The notes beneath the pieces are model-generated. The model was given only the letters and a program-made list of their open reading frames with translations, did not search any database and was not told the origin of the DNA. The position numbers and the translations under genes are program-made. Below, in pieces: positions 37,504-48,057 of a stretch of DNA of 64,000 bases (the first letter of the stretch is position 1; each line of letters opens with the position of its first letter). This DNA comes from Pseudomonadota bacterium (GTDB taxonomy: Bacteria > Pseudomonadota > Gammaproteobacteria > Burkholderiales > Thiobacteraceae), in contig JAKANO010000004.1 in assembly GCA_021812385.1 (NCBI GenBank), positions 180,907-244,906 on the forward strand. Direction: 5' to 3'.

Positions 37504-37509
37504 GTATAA
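37504..37509 (+). promoter_or_regulatory. -10 element TATAAT upstream of acnB
   Basis: A perfect TATAAT lies 35 bases before the acnB ATG at 37545. No convincing -35 hexamer is at 17 bases spacing. The transcript would have a leader of about 28 bases. Confidence 0.45.
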
Positions 37510-37544
37510 TTCAGCATCCTTTTCCGCAGTATGAAAGACCTCCC

Positions 37545-40106
37545 ATGCTAGAAGATTACCGCGCCCACGTTGCCGAGCGCGCGTCCCAAGGACTGCCGCC
37601 GCTGCCCCTGAATGCCGAGCAAGTTGCCGCTTTGGTAGAACTGATCAAGCGTCCACCGCAAGGCGAGGACGATTTTCTGCTCGATCTGCTGGAAAATCGT
37701 GTGCCGCCTGGTGTGGACCAGGCCGCTTATGTGAAGGCTGCTTTCCTGGCTGACGTCGCCACCGGCAAAGTTGCGACGCCCTTGGTGTGTCGTCAGCATG
37801 CGGTGCAAGTGCTAGGCACGATGCTCGGCGGTTATAACGTGCACACGCTGATCGCATTGCTCGACGACGCGACTTTAGCGCCGGATGCGGTGCAAGCTTT
37901 GTCGCACACTTCCTTGATTTTCGATGCCTTCCACGATGTGGTGGAGAAGTACAAGGCGGGTAATGCGCATGCGAAAACGCTGCTGCAATCCTGGGCCGAT
38001 GCCGAGTGGTTCACTAATAAACCAGCACTGCCCGAGTCGATTCAATGCGTGGTGTTCAAGGTGCCGGGCGAGACCAATACCGACGATCTGTCTCCGGCGC
38101 AGGATGCTTGGTCGCGCCCGGATATTCCGCTGCACGCCAAAGCCATGCTGGTAAACAAGATGCCGGATGGTTTGGCCACCATTGCGAAACTCAAACAGAA
38201 AGGCCTGCCGCTGGCCTATGTGGGCGATGTGGTGGGCACCGGTTCCTCGCGCAAGTCCGCCATCAATTCTGTGCAATGGTTTATGGGCAACGATATTCCG
38301 CATCTGCCCAACAAGCGCACCGGCGGCATCGTGCTTGGCACCAAGATCGCGCCGATTTTCTTCAACACCGCCGAAGACTCCGGTGCGCTGCCGATTCAGT
38401 GCGACGTCTCCCAGATGAACATGGGCGATGTGATCACGATTTACCCGTTCAAGGGCGAAGTGAAAAATGCTGCTGGCGATGCGATCGCGACCTTCAAGCT
38501 CGAACCGCTGACCATGCCGGACGAAATGCGCGCCGGTGGCCGCATTCCCTTGATCATCGGTCGCGGTCTCACCGCTAGAGCGCGTGAAGTGCTGGGCCTG
38601 CCGCACTCGGACCTGTTCATCAAACCCATCATGCCGAAAGATACGGGCAAGGGCTTCACCCAGGCACAGAAGATGGTCGGTCGCGCCTGTGGCGTGGTGG
38701 GCGTGCGTCCGGGCACGTATTGCGAACCGAAGATGACCACGGTGGGCTCGCAGGATACGACCGGTGCGATGACGCGCGACGAGTTGAAAGAGTTGGCCTG
38801 CCTGGGCTTCTCCGCAGACTTGGTGATGCAGAGCTTCTGCCACACCGCGGCTTATCCCAAGCCGGTGGATATCAAATTGCAGCATGAGCTGCCGGATTTT
38901 ATTTCCTCGCGCGGCGGCGTATCGCTCAAGCCGGGCGATGGCGTGATTCATTCTTGGCTCAACCGCATGTTGTTGCCGGATACCGTCGGCACCGGCGGCG
39001 ATTCGCACACGCGTTTTCCGATTGGCATTTCCTTCCCGGCCGGTTCCGGCTTGGTGGCGTTCGGTGCGGCCATGGGCGTGATGCCGCTGGATATGCCGGA
39101 ATCGGTGCTGGTGCGCTTCAAGGGCAAGATGCAGCCGGGCATTACCTTGCGCGATCTGGTGAATGCGATTCCCTATGCCGCGATTCAAAAAGGCGAGCTG
39201 ACAGTCGGTAAACAGGGTAAGAAGAATGTGTTCAACGGCCGCATTCTGGAAATCGAAGGCCTGCCGGATCTGAAAGTGGAGCAAGCGTTCGAGTTCGCCG
39301 ATGCTTCCGCCGAGCGTTCCGCCAACGGTTGCAGCGTGCGCCTGAATCAAGCGCCGGTGATCGAATATTTGAATTCCAATATCGTGCTGCTGGAACATTT
39401 GATCGACAAAGGCTATCAAGATGCGCGCACCTTGCAGCGTCGCATCGATGCCATGCGCGCCTGGCTCGATCAACCCAGCTTGTTGGAGCCGGATGCCGAC
39501 GCGGAATACGCATATGTGTTGGAAATCGATCTGAATGAGATCAAAGAGCCGCTGGTGGCGTGCCCCAATGATCCGGATGACATCAAGCCCTTGTCGGCGG
39601 TGGTCGGCGATAAAGTGGACGAAGTGTTTATCGGGAGCTGCATGACCAATATCGGCCACTATCGCGCCGCCGGCAAGGTGCTGGAAGATGCGGGCTTGAT
39701 TCCGACACGTTTATGGATCGCGCCGCCGACGCGCATGGACGAGCATGAATTGCGCGAAGAGGGCGTGTATGGCATTTTCGGCCGCGCCGGCGCACGCATC
39801 GAATTGCCGGGCTGTAGCTTGTGCATGGGCAACCAAGCGCGGGTGGCGGACGGCGCCACGGTGTTTTCCACCAGCACGCGCAACTTCGACAACCGCATGG
39901 GTAAAAACGCCCGGGTCTATCTCGGTTCGGCGGAATTGGCGGCGGTGTGCGCGAAACTCGGTAGAATGCCCACGCTCGAAGAATATCTAGCTATAGTGAA
40001 AGACAAGATTGCACCGCTGTCGGACAATATTTACCGCTACCTGAATTTCAATCAAATGGCGGACTATATTCGACCGGGCAAAGTGATTCCGGTGACGCCG
40101 GCTTAA
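37545..40106 (+). CDS. acnB: Aconitate hydratase B
   Basis: An 853-residue TCA-cycle enzyme isomerising citrate to isocitrate through a [4Fe-4S] cluster. I chose the ATG at 37545 since AcnB proteins start [13 protein letters not shown]; the frame upstream adds 26 unrelated residues. The order of domains is that of AcnB: an N-terminal HEAT-like domain, then the swivel domain, then the catalytic core with [56 protein letters not shown], and [16 protein letters not shown] with a cluster cysteine and [14 protein letters not shown] with the other two. Full length. A -10 element is just upstream. A GST gene follows after 22 bases. Confidence 0.98.
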   Translation: MLEDYRAHVAERASQGLPPLPLNAEQVAALVELIKRPPQGEDDFLLDLLENRVPPGVDQAAYVKAAFLADVATGKVATPLVCRQHAVQVLGTMLGGYNVHTLIALLDDATLAPDAVQALSHTSLIFDAFHDVVEKYKAGNAHAKTLLQSWADAEWFTNKPALPESIQCVVFKVPGETNTDDLSPAQDAWSRPDIPLHAKAMLVNKMPDGLATIAKLKQKGLPLAYVGDVVGTGSSRKSAINSVQWFMGNDIPHLPNKRTGGIVLGTKIAPIFFNTAEDSGALPIQCDVSQMNMGDVITIYPFKGEVKNAAGDAIATFKLEPLTMPDEMRAGGRIPLIIGRGLTARAREVLGLPHSDLFIKPIMPKDTGKGFTQAQKMVGRACGVVGVRPGTYCEPKMTTVGSQDTTGAMTRDELKELACLGFSADLVMQSFCHTAAYPKPVDIKLQHELPDFISSRGGVSLKPGDGVIHSWLNRMLLPDTVGTGGDSHTRFPIGISFPAGSGLVAFGAAMGVMPLDMPESVLVRFKGKMQPGITLRDLVNAIPYAAIQKGELTVGKQGKKNVFNGRILEIEGLPDLKVEQAFEFADASAERSANGCSVRLNQAPVIEYLNSNIVLLEHLIDKGYQDARTLQRRIDAMRAWLDQPSLLEPDADAEYAYVLEIDLNEIKEPLVACPNDPDDIKPLSAVVGDKVDEVFIGSCMTNIGHYRAAGKVLEDAGLIPTRLWIAPPTRMDEHELREEGVYGIFGRAGARIELPGCSLCMGNQARVADGATVFSTSTRNFDNRMGKNARVYLGSAELAAVCAKLGRMPTLEEYLAIVKDKIAPLSDNIYRYLNFNQMADYIRPGKVIPVTPA

Positions 40107-40128
40107 TTAAGAATACTGCGGATACATC

Positions 40129-40740
40129 ATGAAATTAATCGGATCGTTGACTAGCCCTTATGTGCGCAAAGTGCGCATTGTCGCTATGGAAAAACATATC
40201 GAATTGGAATTTGTCGTGGATGTTCCCTGGCATCCCGATACCAAGGTTTCGGAATTCAATCCCTTGGGAAAAGTGCCGGTGCTGGTGCTGGACGACGGCG
40301 CGACGCTGTTCGATTCGCGCGTCATCGTGGAATATTTGGATACGGTGACCCCGGTGTCGCGCTTGATTCCCGAAGGCAATCGCCAGCGCATCGCGGTGAA
40401 ACGCTGGGAAGCCTTGGCGGACGGCATCACGGATTCGGCGGCGCTGATCTTCATCGAGCGCGCGCAGCGCGCCCCGGAACACCAAAGCCATGATTGGATT
40501 GTGCGCCAAGAGCAGTCGGTGTTCCGCGGCTTGGAGGCGATGTCGGAAGAATTGGGCGAAAAAAAGTGGTGTACCGGCGATTTGATGAATCTTTCCGACA
40601 TCGCGGCGGGATGCGCCTTGGGTTACCTGGATTTTCGTTTTCCTGACATCCAGTGGCGCGAAGCCCACCCAAACCTGGCCAAGCTGGCGGACCGCTTGAA
40701 TGCTTTAGAGCCGTTTAAGGAAACGCTGCCCAAGGCGTAA
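40129..40740 (+). CDS. Glutathione S-transferase family protein (YibF-like)
   Basis: A 203-residue protein with an N-terminal thioredoxin-like GST domain: MKLIGSLTSPYVRKVRIVAMEK, with the catalytic serine/threonine area SLTSPY, the cis-proline VPVLVLDDG, and the ES-type pair LFDSRVIVEYLD. The all-helical C-terminal domain starts near residue 85. The CxxC of glutaredoxins is absent. It probably conjugates or reduces a metabolite with glutathione. It follows acnB after 22 bases and is probably co-transcribed. Confidence 0.88.
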   Translation: MKLIGSLTSPYVRKVRIVAMEKHIELEFVVDVPWHPDTKVSEFNPLGKVPVLVLDDGATLFDSRVIVEYLDTVTPVSRLIPEGNRQRIAVKRWEALADGITDSAALIFIERAQRAPEHQSHDWIVRQEQSVFRGLEAMSEELGEKKWCTGDLMNLSDIAAGCALGYLDFRFPDIQWREAHPNLAKLADRLNALEPFKETLPKA

Positions 40741-40836
40741 CCCGCTATTTAAGGGGATTACGCCCCAAATTCGTGCGCCGGCGCGCTGTTGCTTTAAATC
40801 TACGTCATAAAACAAGCTATCGGACGTTGTATCAGG

Positions 40837-40842
40837 TATAAT
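40837..40842 (+). promoter_or_regulatory. -10 element TATAAT upstream of typA
   Basis: A perfect TATAAT lies 36 bases before the typA GTG at 40879 and is followed by a GC-rich GCCGGC and a T run. No strong -35 hexamer is seen at the usual distance. Confidence 0.45.
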
Positions 40843-40878
40843 TGCCGGCTTTTTTAGCCGTAACCCTTGGTGCATCCC

Positions 40879-42708
40879 GTGATTCAAAATCTCCGCAACA
40901 TCGCAATTATCGCGCACGTCGACCATGGCAAGACCACGCTGGTCGACAAGCTCCTGCAACAATCCGGCACGTTCGCCGCCCACCAGCAAATGGGCACGCG
41001 GGTAATGGATTCGAATGATCTGGAGCGCGAGCGCGGCATTACCATTCTCGCCAAGAACACCGCATTGCGCTGGAAACAGGGCGATACCGAATATCGCATC
41101 AACATCATCGATACCCCGGGCCATGCCGACTTCGGCGGCGAAGTGGAACGCGTGTTGTCCATGGTGGACTCGGTGCTGCTGCTGGTGGACGCCATGGATG
41201 GGCCCATGCCGCAAACCCGTTTCGTGACGCGCAAGGCGTTTGCGCAAGGCTTGAAGCCGATCGTGGTGATCAACAAAGTCGACCGCCCGGGCGCGCGTCC
41301 GAGCTGGGTACTGGATCAGACCTTCGATCTGTTTTATAAACTCGGCGCGACCGAGGAGCAGTTGGATTTCCCGGTGGTGTACGCATCGGCCTTGAATGGC
41401 TACGCCAGTCTCGATCCCGAAGTGCGCGAGGGCGACATGACGCCGCTGTTCGATGCCATTATCAAAAATGTGCCGGTGCCGGATGTGGATCCGGAAGGCC
41501 CGTTCCAGATGCAGGTGTCGAGCTTGGCTTACTCCAGCTATGTCGGCACGATTGCCGTCGGCCGTATCAAGCGCGGCCGCGTCAAGCCCGGTCAGCAAGT
41601 CGTCGTGGTGGAGAATGAAGGCAAGCAGCGCAACGGCAAGATCTTGCAAGTGCTGGGTTTTCACGGCCTGGACCGGATCGAAGTGGCGGAAGCCAGCGCC
41701 GGCGACATCGTCGCCATCACCGGCATCGAAGCACCGCATATTTCCGATACCTTCTGCGACCCGGCCACACCGGAAGCCTTGCCGCCCTTGTCGGTGGACG
41801 AGCCGACCGTGACCATGTCATTCGAAGTAAACAACTCGCCGTTCGCCGGACGCGACGGCAAGTTCGTCACCAGCCGCCAGATTCGCGAGCGCCTGGATCG
41901 CGAGCTGCTGTCCAACGTCGCCTTGCGCGTCGAGGATACCGACAGCCCGGACAAGTTTCGCGTTTCGGGCCGTGGCGAATTGCACTTGTCGATCCTGATC
42001 GAGAACATGCGGCGCGAAGGCTTCGAGATGGGCGTGTCGCGCCCGCAGGTGATCATCAAGGAAGTGAACGGCGAGAAGCAAGAGCCGTATGAAATGCTCA
42101 CCGTGGACGTGGAGAGCGTGAATCAAGGCGCGATCATGGAAAAGCTCGGCATGCGCCGCGGCGATCTATTGAACATGGAGCCGGACGGCAAGGGCCGGGT
42201 GCGCTTGGAGTACATGATCCCGGCGCGCGGTCTGATCGGCTTTCAAACCGAGTTCCTCACCGCGACCTCGGGCACCGGCTTGCTGTACCACGTGTTCGAT
42301 CACTACGGCCCGGTCAAGGCCGGCGAGTTGAAGGGCCGCAGCAACGGCGTGCTGATTTCCAATGGCATGGGCAAGACCGTGGCCTATGCCTTGTTCAACC
42401 TGCAAGATCGCGGCCGCATGATCGTGAGTCCGGGCGATGAGTTGTACGAAGGCATGATCATCGGCATTCACTCGCGCGACAACGATCTGGTGGTGAATCC
42501 GCTGAAAGGCAAGCAGCTCACCAACGTGCGCGCCTCCGGCACGGACGAGGCGGTGACCCTGGTGCCGCCGATCGAGATGAACCTGGAGCGCGCTTTGGAA
42601 TTCATCGAGGACGACGAACTGGTGGAAGTCACGCCGCACTTCATCCGCGTGCGCAAGCGCTTCCTCAAGGAAATCGATCGCAAGCGCGGGAGTCGTGCCG
42701 CAGGCTAA
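40879..42708 (+). CDS. typA: Ribosome-associated GTPase TypA/BipA
   Basis: A 609-residue translational GTPase involved in ribosome assembly and stress adaptation. The GTP-binding motifs are G1 [11 protein letters not shown]2 with [12 protein letters not shown]3 [10 protein letters not shown]4 NKVD, G5 SALNGYAS. Then domain II, an EF-G-like domain III/V and the BipA-specific C-terminal domain ([49 protein letters not shown]) follow. I chose the GTG at 40879, which gives the family start [26 protein letters not shown] codons 9 and 12 bases upstream are alternatives. A strong terminator follows its stop by 41 bases. Confidence 0.97.
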   Translation: MIQNLRNIAIIAHVDHGKTTLVDKLLQQSGTFAAHQQMGTRVMDSNDLERERGITILAKNTALRWKQGDTEYRINIIDTPGHADFGGEVERVLSMVDSVLLLVDAMDGPMPQTRFVTRKAFAQGLKPIVVINKVDRPGARPSWVLDQTFDLFYKLGATEEQLDFPVVYASALNGYASLDPEVREGDMTPLFDAIIKNVPVPDVDPEGPFQMQVSSLAYSSYVGTIAVGRIKRGRVKPGQQVVVVENEGKQRNGKILQVLGFHGLDRIEVAEASAGDIVAITGIEAPHISDTFCDPATPEALPPLSVDEPTVTMSFEVNNSPFAGRDGKFVTSRQIRERLDRELLSNVALRVEDTDSPDKFRVSGRGELHLSILIENMRREGFEMGVSRPQVIIKEVNGEKQEPYEMLTVDVESVNQGAIMEKLGMRRGDLLNMEPDGKGRVRLEYMIPARGLIGFQTEFLTATSGTGLLYHVFDHYGPVKAGELKGRSNGVLISNGMGKTVAYALFNLQDRGRMIVSPGDELYEGMIIGIHSRDNDLVVNPLKGKQLTNVRASGTDEAVTLVPPIEMNLERALEFIEDDELVEVTPHFIRVRKRFLKEIDRKRGSRAAG

Positions 42709-42749
42709 GGCCGATAGCGCAACCGCAATCTCGGTCGACGCAATACAAG

Positions 42750-42798
42750 CCGATACCTTTATTTCGCCCTGGCGGAATGCGGGTATCGGTTTTTTTTT
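42750..42798 (+). terminator. Strong rho-independent terminator after typA
   Basis: CCGATACC at 42750-42757 pairs with GGTATCGG at 42782-42789 and is followed by nine T residues; an inner TTCGCC/GGCGGA pair extends the stem. It stops the typA transcript before yhdP. Confidence 0.9.
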
Positions 42799-42982
42799 AC
42801 ATCGTGTGCACTTGTGGCGCCAGGCGGTGTCTATCTGGAGTGCTGATTTCGATTGGATTGCAATTGATGGAAACACCCGCATATCTAGAGCGCAAGTAGC
42901 GCTGGCTTAAGTTTAAAGCGCTAGCAATCCCGCCCGGCTATATTCCTGGCATAATTTCACTTTCTTTCGACCTGATCATATC

Positions 42983-45900
42983 TTGGCTTCCTGGACTTCC
43001 CTTCTGCGCCGCATCCTGTTCTACGCCGCCATGGCGTGGGTGCTGTTTTTCGCATCGGTTGTGGTCGCTTTGCGTTGGTGGATTCTGCCGAATATCAATC
43101 AATATCGACCGGATATTGAGGCGGGCATTTCCCAAACCCTCGGCCAAAAAGTGGCTATTTCCAAAATTGAGTCCGGGTGGTTGGGCCTGCGCCCGCACTT
43201 AAAGTTGGAGCAGGTAGTGGTGCATGATCCTGCTGGATTGCCGACGCTGACATTCGATCATATCGATGCGACGCTCTCTTGGTATTCGCTGCTGGTGGCG
43301 GAGTTGCGTTTGCATCGCCTGGAAATTACCCGTCCGCGTTTCGAACTCACGCGTGAAGCAAACGGATTAATTTACGTTAAAGGCTTCACCGTTGCGATTA
43401 ACGACACGAAAACGCCCAACCATTTTGGTAATTGGCTGTTGCGCCAAGAGTCGATCCAATTGAATCACGCCACCTTGGAATGGCGTGACAATCAACGCGG
43501 CGCGCCGCCCTTGTTGCTGTCCGATGTCGGGCTGCGCATGGTCAATAGCGGCAGTCGCCACCGATTCGGTTTCGTGGCGACCGCGCCTAGGGAATTAGCC
43601 TCGACCTTCGACGTGCGCGGCGATTTCCAGGGGAAGTCATTTGATCACTTGCAGGGATGGTCGGGTAGGCTCTATGTCGACCTTGGCGCTACCAATATCA
43701 CGGCATGGCGCACTTGGATCAATTTGCCTTACCGCGTTAGCCAAGGCAATGGCGCCATGCGCGTGTGGGCGGAGTTTCAGCAAGGAAGGCCCATTGCGTT
43801 TTCGGCGCTGGTGCAATTGCAAAAGGTAAAGACGCGTTTGGGTTTGAAATTGCCTGAGTTGGATTTGGCGCAACTCTCCGGGCATCTCGGCTGGCGCGAA
43901 TTGCCGAGAGGCTTCGAATTCGAGTCCATGCGCATGGAAGTGGACGCGGGAGCGGGGCGGCGTTTTACGACGCAAAACCTGTTCGGGCGCTATGAAGCGC
44001 CTGCCGACAAAAAATTGGAGCAAGGTGAATTTCGGGCCGAAGGCCTCAATATCGCGCCTTTGTTGGCCTTGTCCGAATATTTGCCCTTGAGCGTCGAGCA
44101 ACGTAATCGCTTGAAGGAAGTTTCGCCGCAAGGCGTGTTCAAGACCCTGGCCATGAAGTGGACCGGGCCGCCGGAAGCGCCGACAGATTACAGCGTGCAG
44201 GGCGAGTTCAGTAAACTTGGCATTCAAGCGCTCGGCAAGCTGCCGGGGTTTGCCAATGTCAGCGGCGCATTGCAAGCCGATGAGAATGGCGGTTCGCTCG
44301 AACTCTCCGGCAAGCAGGCTTTGTTGGATCTACCGCTGGTTTTTCGCCAAGGGCTGCAGTTCGATGCCTTGAATATTGCCGCGAAATGGCGCATCAAAAA
44401 TCGCCACCTGCAACTGGATGTCGACAAGGCGACTTTTGCCAACGCGAACCTGCAGGGCGATGCTTCCGGCACCTATGAGATATTGCCTGACGGCAGCGGA
44501 AAGGCGGATATCGAAGGCCGCTTGACGCGGGCGGATGCCGCGGCGGCCTACCTCTACCTGCCGCGCACGGTGGGCGATAAAACCTATCATTGGGTGCAAA
44601 CCGCCTTAGTCAAGGGATCGTCCGACGATGTGCGCGTGAAACTCAAAGGCCCGCTAAATGATTTCCCTTTTGCGGACGATCGCAATGGGATATTCCAAGT
44701 AACCGCCAAGGTTAAGGATGGCACCCTGCAATACGTGCCGTCATGGCCGCGCATCGAGCAGATTCAAGCGAACCTGGATTTCCATGGCGGGCGCTTGGAC
44801 ATCAATGGCGCGCAGGGCACGATATACAACACGCGCATTATGCGTGCAAAAATCGCCATCGCGGATTTGGCGCATCATGACCCAATGCTCGAGATCGATG
44901 GCGAAACGCAAGGCCCAACCATGGAGCAATTGCGTTTTATCGAGGAGAGTCCGGTAGGGGCCAGCCTGGAGAACCTGACCGGGCAAATGCGCGCCGAAGG
45001 CAATGGCAAGCTAACGCTGTCGTTGCGCTTGCCGCTGGAGCGCCTGCAAGATGTGCGCGTTGCCGGCAACTATCAGTTTCAAGCGAACAAGGTTTGGCTC
45101 GCGCTCAATGCCCCGCCGTTTGACAAGACTAGCGGCAAGCTAGAATTCACCGAGAATGGCATTTCCATTCCGCGAGTCACCGCACAATTCTTAGGCGGGC
45201 CGGTGACCATCGGCTCGCGCACCACGCCGGATGGCATATTGCGTATTGGCGTTGCGGGGCGCTTCAGTGCGGATGGCTTGCAAAAAGCATTTCCCGGCCC
45301 ATTTTCCCAGCGCTTGCAAGGCAGCTCCGAATGGTCGGCGTCGATCGCGATGCGCAAGAGCGCGGCCAACCTGGTGCTGGTGTCGAATTTGACGGGCTTG
45401 GCGTCGGAACTGCCTTATCCGCTGGAGAAATCAGCAGCGGAAAAGATGCCGCTCAAATTTGAACGGCGTTATATCGATGGCGGACATGACGCGCTGACCA
45501 TGAACTTGGGCAAGCAAATAGCGGCGCAATTACTGCGCGACACGACGGGCGCCGAGGCGAAAGTCGTCAAAGGCAAGATCGCCTTGGGCGATACTGCTGC
45601 CACGCCGAGCCAAGCGGGCGTTTGGGTGGATGGCAAGCTGGAACAATTCGACGCCGATTTGTGGCGCAGCCTGGTTTACGCCAGCGAAGGCGAGCCGCCA
45701 TTACTGCCTTTGGCCGGCATCCAAGTCCAAGTGAAAACACTGGACTTCCTGGGACGTCGTTTTAACCATTTCAAAATGGATGCTTTGTCCAAAGAAGATG
45801 CCTGGCAGGCTTCGATTGCCAGCGATGAGATGCAAGGGGATGTGAATTGGCGCGAAAGCGCAGGCGGGCGCATGGCGGCGCGTTTCACGCATCTGGTTTA

Positions 45901-46777
45901 CCCAGACGCGGCGCCGGAGCGCGGTGTCAAACCGGCGGGCGGCCATGATTTGCAATTGCCCGCCTTGGATATCGTGATCGACGATATGCAGTTGAAAAAA
46001 GCCAACCTCGGCAAAGTCGAGTTGCAAGCCAATAAGCAGGGTGAAGATTGGCGTATCGATCGTTTGCGGATTAGCAATCCAGATGCGACCTTAAGCGCAG
46101 ATGGCGTATGGCAAAGTTGGCTAGCCCAGCCACAATCCAAAATGAAGGTCAATTTGGAGGTGGTGGATATCGGAAAATTTCTAGCGCGCATGGGTTATCC
46201 GGATCGTATTCGCGGCGGCGTTGCAACGCTCAACGGCGACTTCAATTGGCGTGGCAGCCCGCAGGATTTCAATCTGGCAACGCTCAGCGGCAATATGAAA
46301 CTCGAAACGCATCGCGGCCAATTCATGAAAGTGGATCCCGGTGTCGGCAAGCTGTTGGGCTTGTTGAGCTTGCAATCGCTGCCGCGGCGCTTGACCCTGG
46401 ATTTTCGCGATATCTTCAGCGAAGGCTTTGCATTTGATAGCATACTGGGTGTAATGAACGTCAATCAGGGCGTGGTCAGCACCAACGATTTTGTGATGCA
46501 AGGCCCAGCCGCCTTGGTCACCATGACCGGCACGACGGATTTAGTCAGGGAAACGCAAAACTTGCGCGTTAAAGTCGTGCCGGTCGTGGGCGACAGCGTT
46601 TCCTTGCTGGCCTTCCTCGGCGGGCCGGTCGCCGGCATTGGAACTTTCGTGCTGCAAAAGCTTTTGAAGGACCCGCTGGGGCAGATCGCGGCTTATGATT
46701 ATGCAGTGACTGGCACTTGGGACAACCCGGTGGCGGTCAAGATCAATACCAAAGCGAAGGAAGAGGCGGCGCCGTGA
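42983..46777 (+). CDS. yhdP: YhdP-family (AsmA-like, TIGR02099) phospholipid transport protein
   Basis: A 1264-residue inner-membrane protein. A single anchor (about residues 11-33) is followed by a very long periplasmic region of repeating beta-strands. Recognisable family parts are the start TSLLRRILFYAAMAWVLFF, FDHIDATLSWYSLLVAELRLHRLEI, and the C-terminal DUF3971/AsmA end (GKLLGLLSLQSLPRRLTLDFRDIFSEGFAFDSI). E. coli YhdP forms a bridge for phospholipids to the outer membrane. The start is TTG; no ATG is available before the anchor. A 110-residue exported protein starts within its stop codon (GTGA overlap). Confidence 0.95.
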   Translation: MASWTSLLRRILFYAAMAWVLFFASVVVALRWWILPNINQYRPDIEAGISQTLGQKVAISKIESGWLGLRPHLKLEQVVVHDPAGLPTLTFDHIDATLSWYSLLVAELRLHRLEITRPRFELTREANGLIYVKGFTVAINDTKTPNHFGNWLLRQESIQLNHATLEWRDNQRGAPPLLLSDVGLRMVNSGSRHRFGFVATAPRELASTFDVRGDFQGKSFDHLQGWSGRLYVDLGATNITAWRTWINLPYRVSQGNGAMRVWAEFQQGRPIAFSALVQLQKVKTRLGLKLPELDLAQLSGHLGWRELPRGFEFESMRMEVDAGAGRRFTTQNLFGRYEAPADKKLEQGEFRAEGLNIAPLLALSEYLPLSVEQRNRLKEVSPQGVFKTLAMKWTGPPEAPTDYSVQGEFSKLGIQALGKLPGFANVSGALQADENGGSLELSGKQALLDLPLVFRQGLQFDALNIAAKWRIKNRHLQLDVDKATFANANLQGDASGTYEILPDGSGKADIEGRLTRADAAAAYLYLPRTVGDKTYHWVQTALVKGSSDDVRVKLKGPLNDFPFADDRNGIFQVTAKVKDGTLQYVPSWPRIEQIQANLDFHGGRLDINGAQGTIYNTRIMRAKIAIADLAHHDPMLEIDGETQGPTMEQLRFIEESPVGASLENLTGQMRAEGNGKLTLSLRLPLERLQDVRVAGNYQFQANKVWLALNAPPFDKTSGKLEFTENGISIPRVTAQFLGGPVTIGSRTTPDGILRIGVAGRFSADGLQKAFPGPFSQRLQGSSEWSASIAMRKSAANLVLVSNLTGLASELPYPLEKSAAEKMPLKFERRYIDGGHDALTMNLGKQIAAQLLRDTTGAEAKVVKGKIALGDTAATPSQAGVWVDGKLEQFDADLWRSLVYASEGEPPLLPLAGIQVQVKTLDFLGRRFNHFKMDALSKEDAWQASIASDEMQGDVNWRESAGGRMAARFTHLVYPDAAPERGVKPAGGHDLQLPALDIVIDDMQLKKANLGKVELQANKQGEDWRIDRLRISNPDATLSADGVWQSWLAQPQSKMKVNLEVVDIGKFLARMGYPDRIRGGVATLNGDFNWRGSPQDFNLATLSGNMKLETHRGQFMKVDPGVGKLLGLLSLQSLPRRLTLDFRDIFSEGFAFDSILGVMNVNQGVVSTNDFVMQGPAALVTMTGTTDLVRETQNLRVKVVPVVGDSVSLLAFLGGPVAGIGTFVLQKLLKDPLGQIAAYDYAVTGTWDNPVAVKINTKAKEEAAP

Positions 46778-47106
46778 AATTAAGCCTGCTGTTAGCGATG
46801 ATGGGACTGCTCGGTGCTGCGCAATGCGCTGCCCAGACCTTCACCGTGCCTGCCGAATTTTGGATGGCGCCGCGTAGCGGCCAAGCCGTGCGTGCAGAGC
46901 CGCAACTGCAGCAAGCCTTCTCGGCCTATGCGCAATCGGATCGGGTGCGCTTGCGCCTGCATCATCAGAAGCGCGATGAATCGATTGCGCAAGCCGAGGA
47001 GCTGCGCGGCTGGCTGATCGCTCTAGGCGTCGAAGCGGATCGTATAGAGATGACCGATGACAGCTCGGCCGATTTGATTAAACTTGAAACCGTGGATATT
47101 CGATGA
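46774..47106 (+). CDS. Small exported protein of unknown function, coupled to yhdP
   Basis: The GTG at 46774 overlaps the yhdP stop (GTGA), and a signal peptide follows (VKLSLLLAMMGLLGAAQCAA, cleavage near residue 20). The mature ~90-residue protein has TVPAEFWMAPRSGQAV, YAQSDRVRLRLHHQKRDESIAQAEELRGWLIALGVEADRIEMTDD. The spacing of LRLHH and AEELRGWLIALGV resembles the end of an OmpA-like peptidoglycan-binding domain. The next gene starts in its stop codon (ATGA). So yhdP, this gene and the amidase gene are tightly coupled. Function unknown. Confidence 0.78.
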   Translation: MKLSLLLAMMGLLGAAQCAAQTFTVPAEFWMAPRSGQAVRAEPQLQQAFSAYAQSDRVRLRLHHQKRDESIAQAEELRGWLIALGVEADRIEMTDDSSADLIKLETVDIR

Positions 47107-47984
47107 GAACCAAAACCGCAAGCTTCGCCAAGAAAAAAACCCGCACCAGTTTCGCCAAGACCAAGTCCCAGCCGGGCGTGTTTAAAGTGGCCGCCATTCA
47201 AATGGCCTCAGGCCCGAATGTCGCGGCGAATTTGGATGAGGCCGAACGCCTGATCGAAATGGCGGTGGAGCAGGGGGCTAAACTCGTGGCGCTGCCGGAA
47301 TTTTTTCCGGTGATGGGCATGAAGGAAACCGATAAGGTCGCGGTGTGCGAAGCGGAGGGCAAAGGTCCGATCCAGCGCTTTCTGGCGAACCAGGCGAAGA
47401 AGCACAAAATTTGGTTGGTCGGCGGTTCGATCCCGCTGGAGTCCAGCGTGCCGCATAAGGTGCGCAATAGTTGCCTCGTCTATGATGATAAGGGCAAGGT
47501 CGTGGCGCGCTATGACAAGATTCACCTGTTTAACCTCGATCTCGGCAACGAGCATTATCACGAGGAAGCCACCATCGAGCCGGGTAAAGAAATTGTGACA
47601 GTCGATACGCCATTCGGCAAATTGGGCTTGTCGATTTGCTATGACTTGCGCTTTCCGGAATTATTCCGCGCCATGGGTGAAGTCGATATCATCGTGCTGC
47701 CCTCCGCCTTCACCGACACCACCGGCAAGGCGCATTGGGAAACCTTGGTGCGTGCCCGCGCCATCGAAAACCTTGCCTACGTGATCGCACCGGCCCAGGG
47801 CGGCTACCATCTGCCGGGACGCGAAACCCACGGCAACAGCATGATCGTCGATCCTTGGGGCGTGATTTTGGATCGCCTGCCGCGTGGTTCCGGTGTCGTG
47901 ATCGCGGGCGTGAATCCAGCGTATCAAGCCAGCTTGCGCAACAGCTTGCCGGCATTGCAGCACCGCACTTTGCATAAGTGTTAA
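47103..47984 (+). CDS. Nitrilase-superfamily amidase (Nit-type)
   Basis: A 293-residue cytoplasmic amidase with the catalytic triad: E in VALPEFFPVMG, K in RYDKIHLFNLD, C in SICYDLRFPELFR. The first ~25 residues are basic and extra to the family, which begins at VFKVAAIQMASG. The family motif GGYHLPGRETHGNSMIVDPWG is intact. The closest named group is the Nit/NitA deaminated-glutathione amidases, common near yhdP and tldD in betaproteobacteria. It repairs a side-product of transaminases acting on glutathione; the precise substrate is inference. It starts within the previous stop codon. Confidence 0.92.
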   Translation: MRTKTASFAKKKTRTSFAKTKSQPGVFKVAAIQMASGPNVAANLDEAERLIEMAVEQGAKLVALPEFFPVMGMKETDKVAVCEAEGKGPIQRFLANQAKKHKIWLVGGSIPLESSVPHKVRNSCLVYDDKGKVVARYDKIHLFNLDLGNEHYHEEATIEPGKEIVTVDTPFGKLGLSICYDLRFPELFRAMGEVDIIVLPSAFTDTTGKAHWETLVRARAIENLAYVIAPAQGGYHLPGRETHGNSMIVDPWGVILDRLPRGSGVVIAGVNPAYQASLRNSLPALQHRTLHKC

Positions 47985-47990
47985 TGTGCT

Positions 47991-48028
47991 GTGATTAGGT
48001 GAACGGTGATTGGGTGATTAGGTGATTC
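47991..48028 (+). repeat. Short GGTGATT tandem repeat
   Basis: The gap between the amidase stop and the tldD start has five to six variants of a GGTGATT/GTGATTA heptamer in a row, with single-base additions between some. No protein is encoded there. Confidence 0.75.
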
Positions 48029-48057
48029 GCCGCTCACCACTTACTTTTTAAGATGGG